Below are positions 25,336-38,689 of a DNA stretch of 64,000 nt, in pieces. How positions within the stretch are numbered: the stretch's first letter is position 1; each line of letters opens with the position of its first letter. The notes under the pieces are model-generated. The model was given only the letters and a program-made list of their open reading frames with translations, was not told where the DNA came from and made no database searches. The position numbers and the translations under genes were made by a program. Source of the stretch: Epiperipatus broadwayi (lineage: Eukaryota; Onychophora; Udeonychophora; Euonychophora; Peripatidae); contig JAQFVV010006341.1 in the NCBI GenBank assembly GCA_028023455.1, positions 64,001 to 128,000 on the forward strand, in the 5' to 3' direction.

Positions 25336-28140
25336 TATATTAAGATAGTAAATCTTCAAACTTTAATGGATTAGGCTTCAATCTATTCCACCCTCCAACT
25401 CTTCAGTCATCTGAATTCCATTTTTGATTTTGATATTCTCTCAATGTTAAGTTGAAATTTTTTTTTGTTTTTGGTGAAGAAAAGATCATTCTATGGAAGA
25501 ATATACCTGAACCATGAGATATTCCTTGGTTGACAACAACATATAGTCTTTTTTTTTTTTTCATTTCAAGATCCTAGTTCTCTCATTTCTGTCATCTTGA
25601 TGCAGCTATTCCCAGTAATACTTCTAGAATTTATGTTAATAGTTTTATTATATAATTTTATAGTTTGCTGTCTGTGGAAATTATTTGTTTCACATGCTAA
25701 TGCTTATTGTTTGCAAGGTGGGCTACAAGAAGGCTGTCATCCATTCACACTAATAATTGCAGTTATGAAATCTTTTTCACATTCTGAATAGAAAATAAAA
25801 CATTGGATTTTTAAAATTAACAAATAAACTTTTTCAGTAAAAGGTACTTGATCTCAAAAATAAGTACTTTCAAAAATATCATGTTCAGTAATGAATAGAA
25901 AAGCAAATATATATTTTATAGTTGTCAGTTTTTTTTTTTATAGCTTATATTGTAGTCATAGTGACTACTGGTGCTTATGCATAACTCAGTAGTTTATTTA
26001 TTGCATCATATCTGTTGTGACTATTGGGCAGTAAATTAGGCTTTTTAAAACAAATGTTTTCAAGCTTTTATCTTTCTGATATCTCAAAATGATTGTTGTA
26101 AATTCTTAATCAGCATTTTTCTTTTACATCTGTTCTGCTACAGGTGCGCCTATTCTCCTTAAGAATTGGCTTTCAGTAATTCCTCAGAACATTTCAAATT
26201 TTGGCACAATAAGTTTTGAAATTTTTAAAAGAATTTTATTTGTAAACAAACAATTTATATAATTTTGAATTGATAATAGTATATATATTTTGTTTTCATT
26301 TCATGCTTCAAGGTTATGAGATTAGTAGGAGGTGTGCTAGAATTATTAAAATATCTAGGACACCTGTTTGGTTTTTTTTTTTAAAATTTAAAACCACTTT
26401 TATAAAAAAGAACTGTAGAAAGTTTGTGATATTCAAGTAATTAAAAGTAAAGACATATGTGGGTGTATGTATACTCGTTTGTGTGTGAGAGTATATATTC
26501 TATATTTGATTCTTGTAAGGTGTTGAAAATTATATTACCTTATAAAAATACATGTGAGCTTTCTATCTCGTTTTGAAGACTATTCATATGTTGTTATATA
26601 GTATGTGTTTATTTTTCACTGTTTACACAGAACATTACCTTTTTGGAAGAAATAATTCATTTTATTCACACAATTCTGCAGATACCTATTGTAAGCTTGA
26701 TTTGTAAGTAAAGTTAATCAAAGTGTTCTTATTGTTGACGACCTTTAATCAGAAATTAATGTGGGTATGTGGATATAGCTTTACCATTTAAGATCTATTG
26801 ATTACTTAATAGATGGTTCCAAAATAAAGTGAATTTCTGCTTCTAAAAGTATATGCTGAATATAGATAGAGAAAATCTCATTTGTTACTATATAGTCTAA
26901 CCAAAGGCTCACAATTGCAAATAGATAAAATAAAATTGGTCATTCAAATTACTGGCCTAATATCAAAAGGGTATTGATTGGTGTTCAAAATCTATTATAA
27001 GCTATTGGTTTGATATATAATGGAATTAGTCAAGAATAGCTCTTTACTTAAATTGAATAGTCAAAGATTACCAAATGGTAGAACATTTAAATCAACATTC
27101 CATGTCTAAGCTTCTGAATAATGCCTTTATTATTGAGGACTTGAGGTTCACAGTAGGAGCCAGGATGTTATGCATCTGACAGATATCTTTCCCTACTTCT
27201 TGCATACTATCAAGAAATTCAAAAAACTTTCTAATTTTGAACTCAAGGCAAGATCTAACAATAGCTTAGTAGATATATTTTAATACTATCTTCTTTTTTT
27301 TGCCATAGGTGTGTCTATATCAAGACAATATTTTACTTTGTTCTTTACTTTGCACAATATGATATAAATAAAAGAGCTGTTCTTGTTTATATTATGTAAG
27401 CTGAGGAATCAAAGTGATATCCTAAAGAAATCCAAAATAGTTGCTAGTTATATAAGTACAAAGTTCAAAATTTCTAACTGATGCTCATTAGTCAGAATCT
27501 TGTCTGGAAAACAGTCTTGTCTAGAGTCTGTTGACTCTCCAAGTTTATAATAAATGGTGAATAATTGGAGTAAACAACTGCTTCTAAAAGCATTGTTAAC
27601 ATTCTTTACTCACCAACATTCATCTCATTAAACGTAAATGGGCAGGCATAAAAATTAGAAACTTCCTACTTACCACTCAAAAGCTGAATATCTAGAAGGT
27701 TATCTCTGAATAGTTGCTTGAAAGAATAATTTTGTTCCTACTTATAACATAAAAAAAGTAGAAGATAATCAGACATATGACATGAGCTTGACTGGTGGAT
27801 ATGTAATCATTTTGGTTTAATACATTTAAAATCCCTATTTTAGGTATTTATTCAAGTTAACTATGATCACACAAATATTAGCAATTTATGAATCAATTTT
27901 CATATGTAGTGTTGCTAAGAAAAGTGGGAAAAAAAATTGTTGATTAAATAATAAGATAAACTTTATTAAGCATTAAAAAAAACCAGTTACTCAAAATAGA
28001 AACATAATGAATAATTAAAACAAGTTACATGATATCATTATTGAAATAAAAAGTCCTACAGATGATAGAAACTAATTAAAGTAATTTTTTGCACAGATTA
28101 ATAATATGAATAAGATTATACATATATAAAATTAAGATTG
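25336..28140. other. AT-rich stretch with one decayed repeat-like patch
   Basis: No exon recognised. On the minus strand at 27080-27260 a patch reads as two short open segments in different frames (for example QMHNILAPTVNLKSSIIKAL). It contains gaacctcaagtcctcaataa, similar to the gaatctcaagtcctcattaa block of family 2 at 52.0 kb, so it is better read as a decayed repeat than as a gene. The open frame at 25597-25791 has no recognisable motif. Confidence 0.35.
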
Positions 28141-28144
28141 TAAA

Positions 28145-28320
28145 ATATATATTTCTGTAGTGTAATTTTCACTACTCTACTCACGCAAGTTAGGAACTGA
28201 TTTCTATCCACTTTTAATACCTTGTGGAAGGATGTAATCATAATCATATGACCAAAGATACTTGAAAAAGATCTAGCTAATGAATGACTAGTAAAAAGTA
28301 TTAATATAAAGTATATTTTA
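28145..28320. repeat. Single-arm copy of the 63.5 kb TIR family
   Basis: ttctgtagtgtaattttcac, then gatttctatccacttttaat and accttgtggaagg, then catatgaccaaagat and aatgaatgactagtaaaaa. All of these appear in the same order in the arms of the element at 63523-63958 and its right flank. The opposite arm is not seen next to it. Confidence 0.65.
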
Positions 28321-28329
28321 AAAAAAAAA

Positions 28330-31050
28330 ACTATACCAAAAAAAATCTAAATTATGGTCTGTATATCAATCAGGCTCCAAGTGCTACTATAATATCAATA
28401 GGAGTCGGGACATAATCTCTGGTTTTTATTTTTAGCAACTTATTGATAAAAATATATTTAAATTCGGAAGATGTAGAGTTAAAAACAAAATGACATCTCA
28501 GAAGCCAAAGGGTAAATAGGGTAAATACTGTCAGTCTTATACTAGGAAAGAATCCTCTACTGCTAATGTAAAAGATTAGTTCATATAATAACTGCTATAA
28601 GCTGGAGATATATTTGTAAGGAAGTGCATTCATAAACAATGTTCAATTATTTTGTCTTCCCTCATACATAAAGATTAAATATATTGCATCAATATTTGCA
28701 GATGCCATTTTTTCAGTTAGGAAGGCTTTGGTTGGTAAAGCTTTGAGGTTGATTTTTATCGAAAATTCAAATACTTAGGCTCCAAATGCCAGAATTTGAT
28801 TTTCTGTATAATAACTTTATTAGAAGTAATAAAGAAAGAATAGAAAACTTCCTTAGATTGGTGTTAATTGTAGAGTTACAGGTTTCCCCAATTTTTTTGC
28901 GAATAGCATTAAGATGGGATATGTATATTTGGATATGAGAGACATACAAAGAACAAAAAATATTCTACTATATCAGAAGATGTGGATTATAGCTCATCTT
29001 ACCTTCAACTAATGACTAATCTAGATTCCATCTTATCTGGATCAGATTGAGCAAGATGGAAAGATAATAATCAGAATGATGAAGATATAAAGCTGCCAAT
29101 GAATAAGAAAAAATGTTTGCATTCTAATCAAAAAGGGGAAAAAAAGTCATCTGAATTGTAATTACTGAATTCATATCCATTTAATGGGAATTAGCTGTGT
29201 TTTTATTCATTAGTATGAAGTAATAAAATCACATGATCAACATTTAGAATGAAGTATTTAATAAGCAAGATTTGAAATGTTTCAATAAACAAAATTAACT
29301 TATTTGATTTACAATTATGATTAAGTGTAGGACAGTTTAAAAAATTGTGTTCTTATTTATATATTTGATAACATGGACTTTAAAATCTTCATTCACACCA
29401 GCTATTTATATAATATTTACATGCTTGTGTAATTAATTAGTTAAGTTTTGGATCAGATTGACAATGAAAATGTTGGCTTTGTTTTAACTTTTAAGCACAT
29501 TATTTTTTAGGAAAAAAATGGAAGAGGGCAGAAAAAATTGTATTGTTGTTAGCAATGATTTTAAAAGTTTCAATTTCAGAATGATGTACAAAAAACAATT
29601 CAACTTGATGCCAACGAAAGATTATTGTCAATGAAAAAATTTACTTTATTAATGATGTCAGTAATCTACACTTTGTCATGATTTCTACTTATTTTAACTA
29701 TTGACTATGATTTTACATATGTTCTATTTTCTAATTGAAAGTTTATTTAATATTTATAAGCAATAAACATGAGTGATTGATATGACCGTAATTTAAGTGT
29801 TTGACAACATTAGGATGGACCATTTTTTCTATTTAGTTAAGCCATTGATTATGCAATGGGCTCAATTCATTCTTTGTGCATGTTTTTCTACATTCATCCA
29901 ATTTTTTTAATCTTAGAAATACTACCTTATTTTTTTTATGATTGTCAGTTTTTTTAGTTCCTTTTTCTCCGTGTTAATAATTTTTCCATATGAATAGTGT
30001 TTAATTTGAAATGACAACTATTACTATTATATATATGCAGGAAAATAAAATTAGTTTGCTCATTATTGAATAATGTTCTACTAATTAAATTTTTATAATT
30101 CCTAATTATAAAGTAATAAAATATATACAACATAATCCTATAGTTTTCATGTTTAAAATTTTGTTGCATAAAATTTTAATTTTTTTATATTTCTAATATT
30201 TTACTTAAGAATATTTTTAAAAAAATGTCATATTGTCAAAAATTAGTTTAGTCAGAATTCCATGCAGAACTTATTTGATTTTGGGTTTTAATGGTCTTAA
30301 GTTTATAGTACATTTTTCTGATTGAAACAGATATCAGAGAGAGATATTTAAATAAGAAACTGCTATTAATATTAAACTTTGATTTGTAAAAACTTATTTT
30401 GATATTAAAATTCTATGGAATTAGAATTCATGGAAGTTTGCTGGAACAACTTAGTAGAATATTAAAATTTACAGTTAGTAATGTTTCTGCAAAATAATTA
30501 TTTGACTTCAACTGGGTAAAGATGGTATTATGTCAGTGAATTGTAATATAAAATATTCACTTCAATATATACATGTTTATATATATATATAAATACTTTT
30601 TTTTTTTAGACTAATAAGTATAGAATGCTTTGAATTATAAAATCTGAGTCGTAATTAATCATTAAATTTTTATTTTAATACATTGTGTCATTTTTCTGCA
30701 CTTATTATTTTTTCAGGTTTCTTGAAAATGATGGATCAAGAGATAATTGTATTGTTATTTGTCATATAATTTATAATAGAGATATAATTTATCAAAATAA
30801 TCTGAAATCAAATATTAAAAGTTATTTGAATATTAAGAACATTACAAAATTTTAAAAATCAGTATTAGACTAAATGCATGGAATGTACTTGTCCACTTGA
30901 TAGATTTTTCTGATAAATGTTGTATTCTCACTTATATAGGATTAAGATTATGTTGGAATGTACACCTTACATTGAAAGAAAAATAATAAATGGCAAATAA
31001 TAATTATATCATAATTGATTTATGCTAGATAATTGAAAAAAATTAGAAAA
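28330..31050. other. AT-rich non-coding stretch
   Basis: No gene or classifiable element seen. Open frames at 28767-28949 and 29954-30169 are low-complexity. Confidence 0.45.
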
Positions 31051-31059
31051 CTTCGATAA

Positions 31060-31760
31060 GTGCTTTGAATGATTACAACAAAGCCTTTGATTCAGTAGAC
31101 CATATTAAATTATGGAATGTCATTAGGAAAGTGACCAGCATATCATTCATTGTTTTATGAAGAAATTTCTGTAAGGGACTAGAAGCTACATCTAGCCAGA
31201 CTGAGTGAAACCAATTGGTTTTACATTAATAAAGAATTTAACTTGTGTGTTTAATATGTGATGAGAGAAGACAAATGCAATTCAGGATTGGTGGGAAAAA
31301 AATATTACAACAATCTTTTACCTAATGATACCACTGAAATAAATATGAAGACAAGATTATGATGACAAATGCCAGCTGGCTTCAGAATCAATGACAATTT
31401 CTGTTCATCTATAGCTAAAAATATAACAGGGAAGATATTGTGTGACATTAGGGGAAAATGTTAGGAAAAACCTGAAAAAGATCTTTAGATGTTGGGTCAT
31501 ACCTGTGTTTTTTTTTTTTTATGGATTATGAAAGTTGGACAATGAAGAGAGTATAGGAAAAATATTAATGCTCTTGAGCAGTTGTGTTGAAAATACCATG
31601 GATCGTAAGGATTCAAGGAATAAGTTGATTTTTGAAGATACTAGATTTGATTTGAACCAGCAATATCCACTAAAATTGTTTTTCTGTTTGCCTAATTATC
31701 ATATGAATTGAGCGGGAATATATAAATGTGCTATTGGTTAATTTGAAAATCAAGCAAATA
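31060..31760 (+). pseudogene. RTE/BovB-like LINE reverse transcriptase fragments
   Basis: At 31071 the + strand reads DYNKAFDSVDHIKLWNVIRK, a clear match to the first catalytic-aspartate motif of LINE reverse transcriptases (DYxKAFDSVDHxKLW). Further on, with frameshifts, are QMQFRIGGKNI (the IKIGGRNI segment just before the second catalytic motif), DYESWTMKRV (31524-31553, the CESWTxKKA segment) and VENTMDRKDSRNKLIFED (the region following it, usually PWTxRRxNxxIL). Order and spacing fit the palm-to-C-terminus half of ORF2. The FADD box cannot be recovered and stops are frequent, so it is inactive. The 3' end was not delimited. Confidence 0.8.
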
Positions 31761-31789
31761 GTTACAAAAAATGCCATATGTATGATCAG

Positions 31790-33110
31790 CAGAATACAAA
31801 CCTCAAATATTGAAAAAAGCAAGCTTCTACATTAGTCTGAGAAATTAGGAATTAATCTAAACTTATTTAAAGCCCAGTCATATCTGTGTCTATCTTCATA
31901 TTCCAGAACTGTAGTCAAGGATTAGAAATACTAAATGCAAAATAAAGAAAATTCAATTGGTTAAGTTTTCTCCATATATCAGAAATGGTTTGTGCTATTC
32001 TATAACTTTGTTAACTGTATTGGTAATATGGAAGGATAAGAATTTGTTGCATTTAAAGTTGACTCCAAGATATTTTATGATAATATGCTTTAGTATGGAA
32101 TTTACTAATTTTATACAATAACTCAAAAATATTTTTATTTTTTCCCAGAAAGCTTTGAGAGCAGTATTCATTCATCAATATCAGTTTAAATAAATTGTTC
32201 ATTGCTATTTATTTTTATAGGTATAGTTGGAAAGTAGCAAAGGCATTTTTATATTGTTCATGGAAATCATTTATTATATGAATATAAATGTTTCATCTCT
32301 TTGAATTGTTGTATGAAAATCCATTTATTGATTAGAATAATATAATTGACATGAAATAAAGTGAATAATACCCAGACATATATGATTAAAAAAAACATTT
32401 AATAGTTCCATTTGGAATTTGTCAGGAATGCTCCATTCCAGGACTTTTGCAGTTAAATGTAAAACAAGTAGGTATACGTTTGTAACTAGTTGGATCATCT
32501 TTGGAATCTTTCTTTTAAGAGAAACTTTTTGTCAGAGGAGGACATATTTTTCACTTGAGAGACTAAAACAATATGTAAGACATTTAATTAAATGAAAATT
32601 TGTAAATGAAAGGAAGATTTTTTTGTAAATAAAATGCATACTTATTCTTTTATCCTCTTTGGTGATTTCTCATATAGATATTTTTCATAAAAATCTATTT
32701 AGATGTAAATATTTTATAAATATTCTTTCCTGTTATCAAAAGATGAGGCACAGTCTCTTTTTTTTTCCTACTGAAAATCAGAAAATGCTACAAAGAAAAA
32801 ACAGAACTCAAAAAGCATTTTAAGAATTTAAACTATTGTATTTATCATGTTCAGAATTGGAAAAGAAATCTTTCATTAAAAATAGTCTATAACTCAGTCA
32901 TTTTCTCCCCCTCCACCCCACCCCCCAAAAAAGAAGCTAATTTTGATTAAAAAAAAAAAAAAATTATTAAAAATATTAGTTGTAATTATCAGAAATGGGA
33001 AATTTTAATTAAAAGAGTATTTCATCACAGTAAAATAACTACTGCAGCTAAATTAATGTTATGCAGAGCTGCCATTTTATTTTACTTTGATGACCCTATC
33101 TACGTAATAT
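31790..33110. other. AT-rich non-coding stretch
   Basis: No gene recognised. May contain upstream remains of the LINE fragment that follows, too decayed to place. A pyrimidine/C-rich patch lies near 32910-32930. Confidence 0.4.
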
Positions 33111-33500
33111 AAAGGCATTAAAAATTTTTTATTCAAGGATGCTCCATAACATTTTAAAATCATAATGGTAAGATCATGAAGCCTATCAATATTCTTCAAT
33201 TTTCTGGATGTGATAATGTAAGGCCCACTATTGTAAAATCATATCTCCTTTGAATTGGACACATGAAACAAATGAAAAATACAAGATTTTCTAAAAGAGT
33301 ATTTTATAGTGATCTTAAGTAGGGTTTTTATAGAAGTAGGTCCCCTTTACATTATTAATATTATCTCAAAGAGGATCAAAAGAAATACGATGTTGATTAT
33401 TTTCATTGGAAAAATATGATGGAGATCAAAATACAATGGAGAACTACAATTAGACATGGAATTGAAATATTTCATAAAGAAAAGTTTTTGAAAAGTTAAA
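33110..33500 (+). pseudogene. LINE ORF2 C-terminal fragment
   Basis: One frame from about 33180 reads KPINILQFSGCDNVRPTIVK, one stop, then IGHMKQMKNTRFSKRVFYSD. This fits the C-terminal segment of a widespread animal LINE (RWxDxxPxxxxLxxxGxxSIxxxxxxxxLRWxGHVxRMxxxRxPKxxLYGEL). In another frame, 33375-33498 reads HWKNMMEIKIQWRTTIRHGI, fitting the following WExxAxDRxxWRxxxxxG block. Only the 3' end of an element remains, as is usual for 5'-truncated LINE insertions. Dead through frameshift and stop. Confidence 0.75.
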
Positions 33501-33509
33501 AACTAGCAT

Positions 33510-35649
33510 TGTGAAATATTGAATGGAGTAATAGATTAGTATATTCTACATTTATGTTTAACTGATTAGTTTGCTTTGCAAAACTCTATGGCCATATTCA
33601 TTTGCAAGTGGCTGTTGTTGGTGATGATAATGGAAGATATTCATTGTGAATGTCTTAAGTAATAGACCAATCATTTATACTTTCTGTTCTAATCATAATT
33701 CAGACATTTTCATTAACCCATAGCTTTAAGTTTGCTGAAAATAGCATGAATTTGTTATATAAACCTATTATATGTTATTTTTAGAAAAGAACCCCACTAA
33801 AAGTAACAAAAACAACTACTGTATCCTAACAATTAAACGTCTTCGAATCATTGGATTTGTCCATATTTTTATTATCATTGCTGATACCTGGGAAGCTATC
33901 TCTCCATCATAATTATCTAAACTGTTTGGAGTTTGCTTTAGTTATCCTCTTGACATGAGTATGACTCCATGAAAGAAAAAAAATAGAATTGATAATATAC
34001 TAAAAATGAATTTTGCACTGATAATACATTCACATGTAGAACATATCAAGCCATTAGGCTGTTTATTTGATATTTTGTGATGATATCTTTTAACTTCTTC
34101 TGCAGCAAACTTTTCTATCTGAAATACTTCAAATATGGTGTGTAATTGTAGCCCTCCAATGTATTCTATCCTCAGTTATATTTTCATATGACAATCAAGT
34201 CTTTTTTAGAATGTATATCAGATAATTTTTATAACATACCTCTCCCACAAAAACCATTTGTTTCACATATCAAATGTAAACTGTGAATTTTACAATTGTG
34301 AATTCTAAAATATAGCATCCATTAAACTGAATAACATATTGATTAATCTGTCTTCCTATTTTTGGAATTTTATAGAGCATTCCAAAATAAATTATTTGAA
34401 TGCTTTTAGGATTTATATCTCACTTCTTTGCAATAAATTATATAAAATAATCGTATGCAAGTAATTTATTAGCAGGAAGTACATGACTGTTGCAATATGT
34501 AATTCGTTAAAAGCATTTGCACATTGGACTTCGTATTGCATTTTAACATAGTCATTGTACTTACATTCTGCACAGATATATTTAAATTGCCATTTTTTCT
34601 TAAGCTGATACTGTCACTAGATAATGAGTTTTTTTAAAAAACATTAATTACTAAACCAAAGTCTTTAATATGTTGCATTAAGAACATTCTGTAAATTATT
34701 TTTTTGAAATGGCAAGGAAATCGCATTCATTAGTATATTATAAATTCAGAATCCAATAAAATGAGGTTATTATTTCTGCTTTCAATCAATTCAAATTAAA
34801 AATTATGCCATCAAAGTTATTGCATTTTGATATCTGATTCATGAAAGGGCCTATAAACATTTCCAAAGTTTACTATCATAAAAATCAAAAAACCATTGTG
34901 AATACAAGTTTATATTTCTAATGTTTCACATTTCTCACCTGTAATAAAAACACTTATTTTTATTCTATTATGTATTGGTGAACAACCAACTAATACCAAA
35001 ACAGTGCCATAACCCATTTGATTAATTAAACCTTTTGCCTTGGTTAAACCAATAGAGTCTCTTGTTACTACAGATTTATATTTGGAAGAATCTGTTTTTC
35101 TAAATCATTATAAATTAAAAGTTTTATTTGATTTGTTTAATGTATATATAAAGATTTTGAATGCTTAGAACAGAAAAACTAAATTTCTATAAAGTCTTGA
35201 GCGTGCTTTTGACCAGCAAGGTCAGACTCTTACATTTTAATCTTTTTATGATACTTTTAAAAATTCAATTACTATTTCCCTTCAGGTTATCTTTTTAAAT
35301 ATGCTAAGACAGATGAAAAATTTGCTTACAACAATAGGTTTTTTTGTGATGTTCTATAGAGATTGTTTTAATGCCACTAAAATATATGTATGTATTACTA
35401 AATGTAGTGGCTTCATTAATTTTCTTTTTTATCTTTAATGTTGCATTCATTTTTACACATCCAAGAGAATCACAGAATTATAACTTATTTGGGAAAATTC
35501 TAAAATATAAACGTTATAAAGCTAACCCTAATATCTTTTACATATGTAAGATATGATTATTTTACACATTTGCATTAATATAATACTATTTTTGCTAATT
35601 CACGTTTCTGTATTTATTTCTTAAATATTTTTTTTTAAATCTTTTGTAG
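33510..35649. other. Non-coding DNA upstream of the first recognised KIF21 exon
   Basis: Directly precedes a splice acceptor, so at least its right part is KIF21 intron. No exon encoding the expected N-terminal motor residues (a start codon followed by about 15 codons ending in a V-x-V-R-like sequence and a phase-2 donor) was found here or further upstream by eye. Confidence 0.5.
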
Positions 35650-35829
35650 AATCCGTCCACAAATTGCTAGAGAGAAAATCGATATGTGTCGTGTTTGTAC
35701 ATCTGTGACTCCAGGCGAGCCTCAAGTTTGGCTTGGGAATGATAAAGCATTTACGTACGATTTTGTGTTTGACATAGACTCTACTCAAGCCTACATTTAT
35801 GAAACTTGTGTCCAGTCCCTGGTGGAAGG
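35650..35829 (+). CDS. KIF21: KIF21-type kinesin motor domain, exon A
   Basis: 180-bp exon with an acceptor (ttttgtag) and donor (GG|GTAATA). It starts with the last base of a codon and ends after the second base of a glycine codon. It encodes 59 full codons: [18 protein letters not shown], then [20 protein letters not shown] and [20 protein letters not shown]. The IRPQ strand, the [14 protein letters not shown](W/F)LGxDKAF(T/F)(Y/F)D(F/Y)VFDIDS segment and the YETC helix are diagnostic of kinesin-4 KIF21A/B over other kinesins. These proteins are plus-end-directed microtubule motors that also restrain microtubule growth, and they act in neurites and cilia. The frame is intact with no stop. 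The exon joins exactly in phase to the exon at 56616. Confidence 0.95.
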
Positions 35830-36225
35830 GTAATATATAATTATGAACTTAGAATGTTATAATTATTATTAGAAAAAAAAGATTTTTAGGATCATTGTCG
35901 AATCTGTTATATATATAATAAAGATAACTTTTAATAGAGAAAATAATTTGCTTAATATACAAGGTGTGCTAATGTTAACGTTCTTGTAGCATGGAGGAAT
36001 AACATAAAATAGTGCTTTATGGGAATTAATTGTATGCATTTTATGTTTATAAGCAGTTGATAGTGATTATGTGCCATAATTGAAGGGCTTTTTAAATTTA
36101 TCTATTGTTTAATGTATAAATTATCTTGGGTAGTTGTCAGTTACGTGTACTGTGGCCACTAGGCAACGCTGCAGTACCATCAAGAACCCATAAGAAGCAT
36201 GCAAGCGATAAACTTCTATCCAAAA

Positions 36226-36360
36226 ATGTCTGAAATCATCGCTGGGGAAAAAAAATAGAAATAAAAAATCACTGAAATCATCAATGAACAAAAGAAAAAA
36301 AAATGCTGAAATCATTGATAGAAAAAAAAAAAAAATTGCTGAAATCATCAATGGACGCAA
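36226..36360. repeat. A-rich imperfect tandem repeat
   Basis: A unit close to ctgaaatcatcaatg recurs five times (near 36229, 36271, 36305, 36339 and related positions), separated by A-rich tracts of varying length. It produces a long Phe-rich open frame on the minus strand that is not a gene. Confidence 0.75.
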
Positions 36361-37719
36361 AACCTTAAATACAGACTAATACATATTAAGTAATTAGATC
36401 TTCCCTGCCACATAGAGTATTAAAACGAAAAATGTCGATAATACAGTACATTTTTTAAAAAAAAATTCCTATTACTTTCAGCACTATAATGACTGAAGAG
36501 TATAATAATTAACAGATTAATACTAATTAAGTAATTAAATATAGATAATAAAAGTAGCTATAAAATACAAAAACAAATTGGTGTGTGACTAACAGATATA
36601 CCCTCCCGCTCAGAGCATTAAAACGAAAAATAGTGATGACTACTTTTCAAAAATCTACTAAATTTCATCAATATAATTATTACATATATTAGATGCAATC
36701 TATAATGATTTTCTATATAGAATGTAAAACATTTTGTAAAAGTATTAAAACAAGTATTACTGTCATCTGTAAGATATTTTGCTATTCTTTAGATTATTTC
36801 AATTCTCATTATAGAGTGAAAACTAAGTAGTGAATTTCTATTTGTCATGTTTCAAAAGCAGATTCAAATTAGTGTGTAATTCGGAATCGTGACTGAGCAG
36901 TTTTGAGAAAGTAGCATAATGGTAGTATAGGTTAAGGGGTACTGTCAACCTATGTAACTTATTATGTAATAGTTCATTTAGTTAAATTTGTGTGAAAGCT
37001 ATAAAAAAACCTCTCGCATATTTTACTAGAGCAATTTAAACTGTTGCTTAAATTTACTTCAAACTTAATACAAGATACATTGCTTCAATTTATTATTATG
37101 CAAATATAATTTAAGAAGTTTCCAGAGAATTTTCAATGTATGTTTTGTATTCGTTGTCTTCCGTAAATCGAACTGAATTTGATAATTCTCAGCAGCCATC
37201 TAATTTACACTTGTTATCAGAATGCGTTGAAGCATGCTCGTGAATGTGGAATATATTTTGATATTTTTTATAAATTGCTAATGCCAAAATAAGCAGTTGG
37301 AAATTTGACTTCATTACCTCAAAAAATAAATAAAGAATTTGAATTAATGGAAGGAGGAAAATATTTTAATTTTTGGTGTGGCCATGAGTGGATTTTCACA
37401 ATAATTATTTTACCGAGGCATGGAATTCTTTCAAGGAATATGTGATAAATACAATATTCATTAAAAAAGAATACTGACTGCTGCTCTGACTTGATTCAAA
37501 GAAAAGGTGGCATTTTCTGCTTGATAGACTAATAAACTGAATATGGAGCTTTGTAAGCAACTGAACAATAAGGCTTAAAAATGATTGGTAGGTTAAAACT
37601 GCAAGGGAGATAATTATTTGTTGATTTTTAGATCTTTATTGTGGCACATCAAAAATAGCATAGATCTATAAAATGATGTCATCATCCTTCTAAATCCATG
37701 GGTGATATTTTTATATGAT

Positions 37720-38560
37720 AACAATATTTTGAACAAATAAAGGTAGAATTTCAATCAATTTTGAATAATGGTACAAGAATTGTATATCTATCATATCTCA
37801 TTTAGATTTGGACAAAATATCCATCTTAATCAGATCTTTGAATCTTAAAAATAAAAAGTCTCTAGGACTTGATATGATACTGTTAGATCATTTGTTTGTT
37901 TTTTTAAAGTATGCTAGTGATATATTATGGACCAATGAAGTAATTCCTAATGGAATATTATTATTACCAACACCCTGTGTAGTGTGAACATGTGATCGTA
38001 GATTGATTCCGATGAAGGCACTTCAGATGCTTGAAGTTATTATGAACTCTCGAGCAATAAATCCATTTAAATATTTTTATTATTGGTGAATAGATTACAT
38101 CTGGTCAGAGATAAATGATCACCAGAAAATTGGATGTGGTTTTTTTTAAATGAAAAAGCAGTATAGGTATAGTATTTATTGGCAGACAAATACAAGAAAA
38201 GTGTTAAGAACAAAGAAATTGATTTATGTATTACTTTTATTGTTTTGGTCAAGGCATTTATTCTATTTACTGGAAAGTTCTATGGCATTTTGAAATTAGT
38301 TGGTTGCCAACTATTAGAATGAGATTTATTACTGTCAGTGAAAAATTTGAAGCATTTAAAATGAAATTTAATCTTAAACAAGAATGTGTTTTAGTTCCAA
38401 CTTCGATTTCCATTTTTATGGCAATGGCCTTTGGAACAATTTGTAGATGTATTTATGAAGGTATCAAGATCTGATACATATGTTATGGTAGAGTTATTAA
38501 TTTGAGTGGATTAAAAGCTAAATGACATTATTTTCTGTCTTCAAAGTACATCTGACAGAT
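37720..38560 (+). pseudogene. RTE-like LINE ORF2 fragment, sense
   Basis: From 38184 one frame runs almost 100 codons with two stops: RQIQEKC, a stop, then YYFYCFGQGIYSIYWKVLWH, later ECVLVPTSISIFMAMAF and ICRCIYEGIKI. This corresponds segment by segment to the reverse transcriptase of a common animal LINE (RQLQEKCxEQNxDLYxxFxDLTKAFDxVxREGLW, then GVKQGCVLAPTLFxxMFxAM). The DLTKAFD aspartate region has become CFGQGIYS, so the catalytic site is lost. Upstream frames (NRLHLVRDK near 38090) and a downstream NLSGLKAK (usually NLRRLQAK, near 38500) extend the match in both directions. The insertion faces the antisense LINE that follows. Confidence 0.8.
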
Positions 38561-38689
38561 AGGAAGCTGTCTATGTCAGTAACGATGGTTTATCATACAT
38601 GGCAGCATTATTCACAGTAAATTCCAATATATATATATAAGCTTATTCCATTATACCTCAACTGTGGATCTTGTCGATTTGCTTTATGT

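Noticed and set aside
36121-36360. 79-codon Phe-rich open frame on the minus strand
   Set aside because: Produced by an A-rich imperfect tandem repeat; composition is not protein-like.
38226-38474. 82-codon open frame as a host exon
   Set aside because: Translation aligns segment by segment with a LINE reverse transcriptase.
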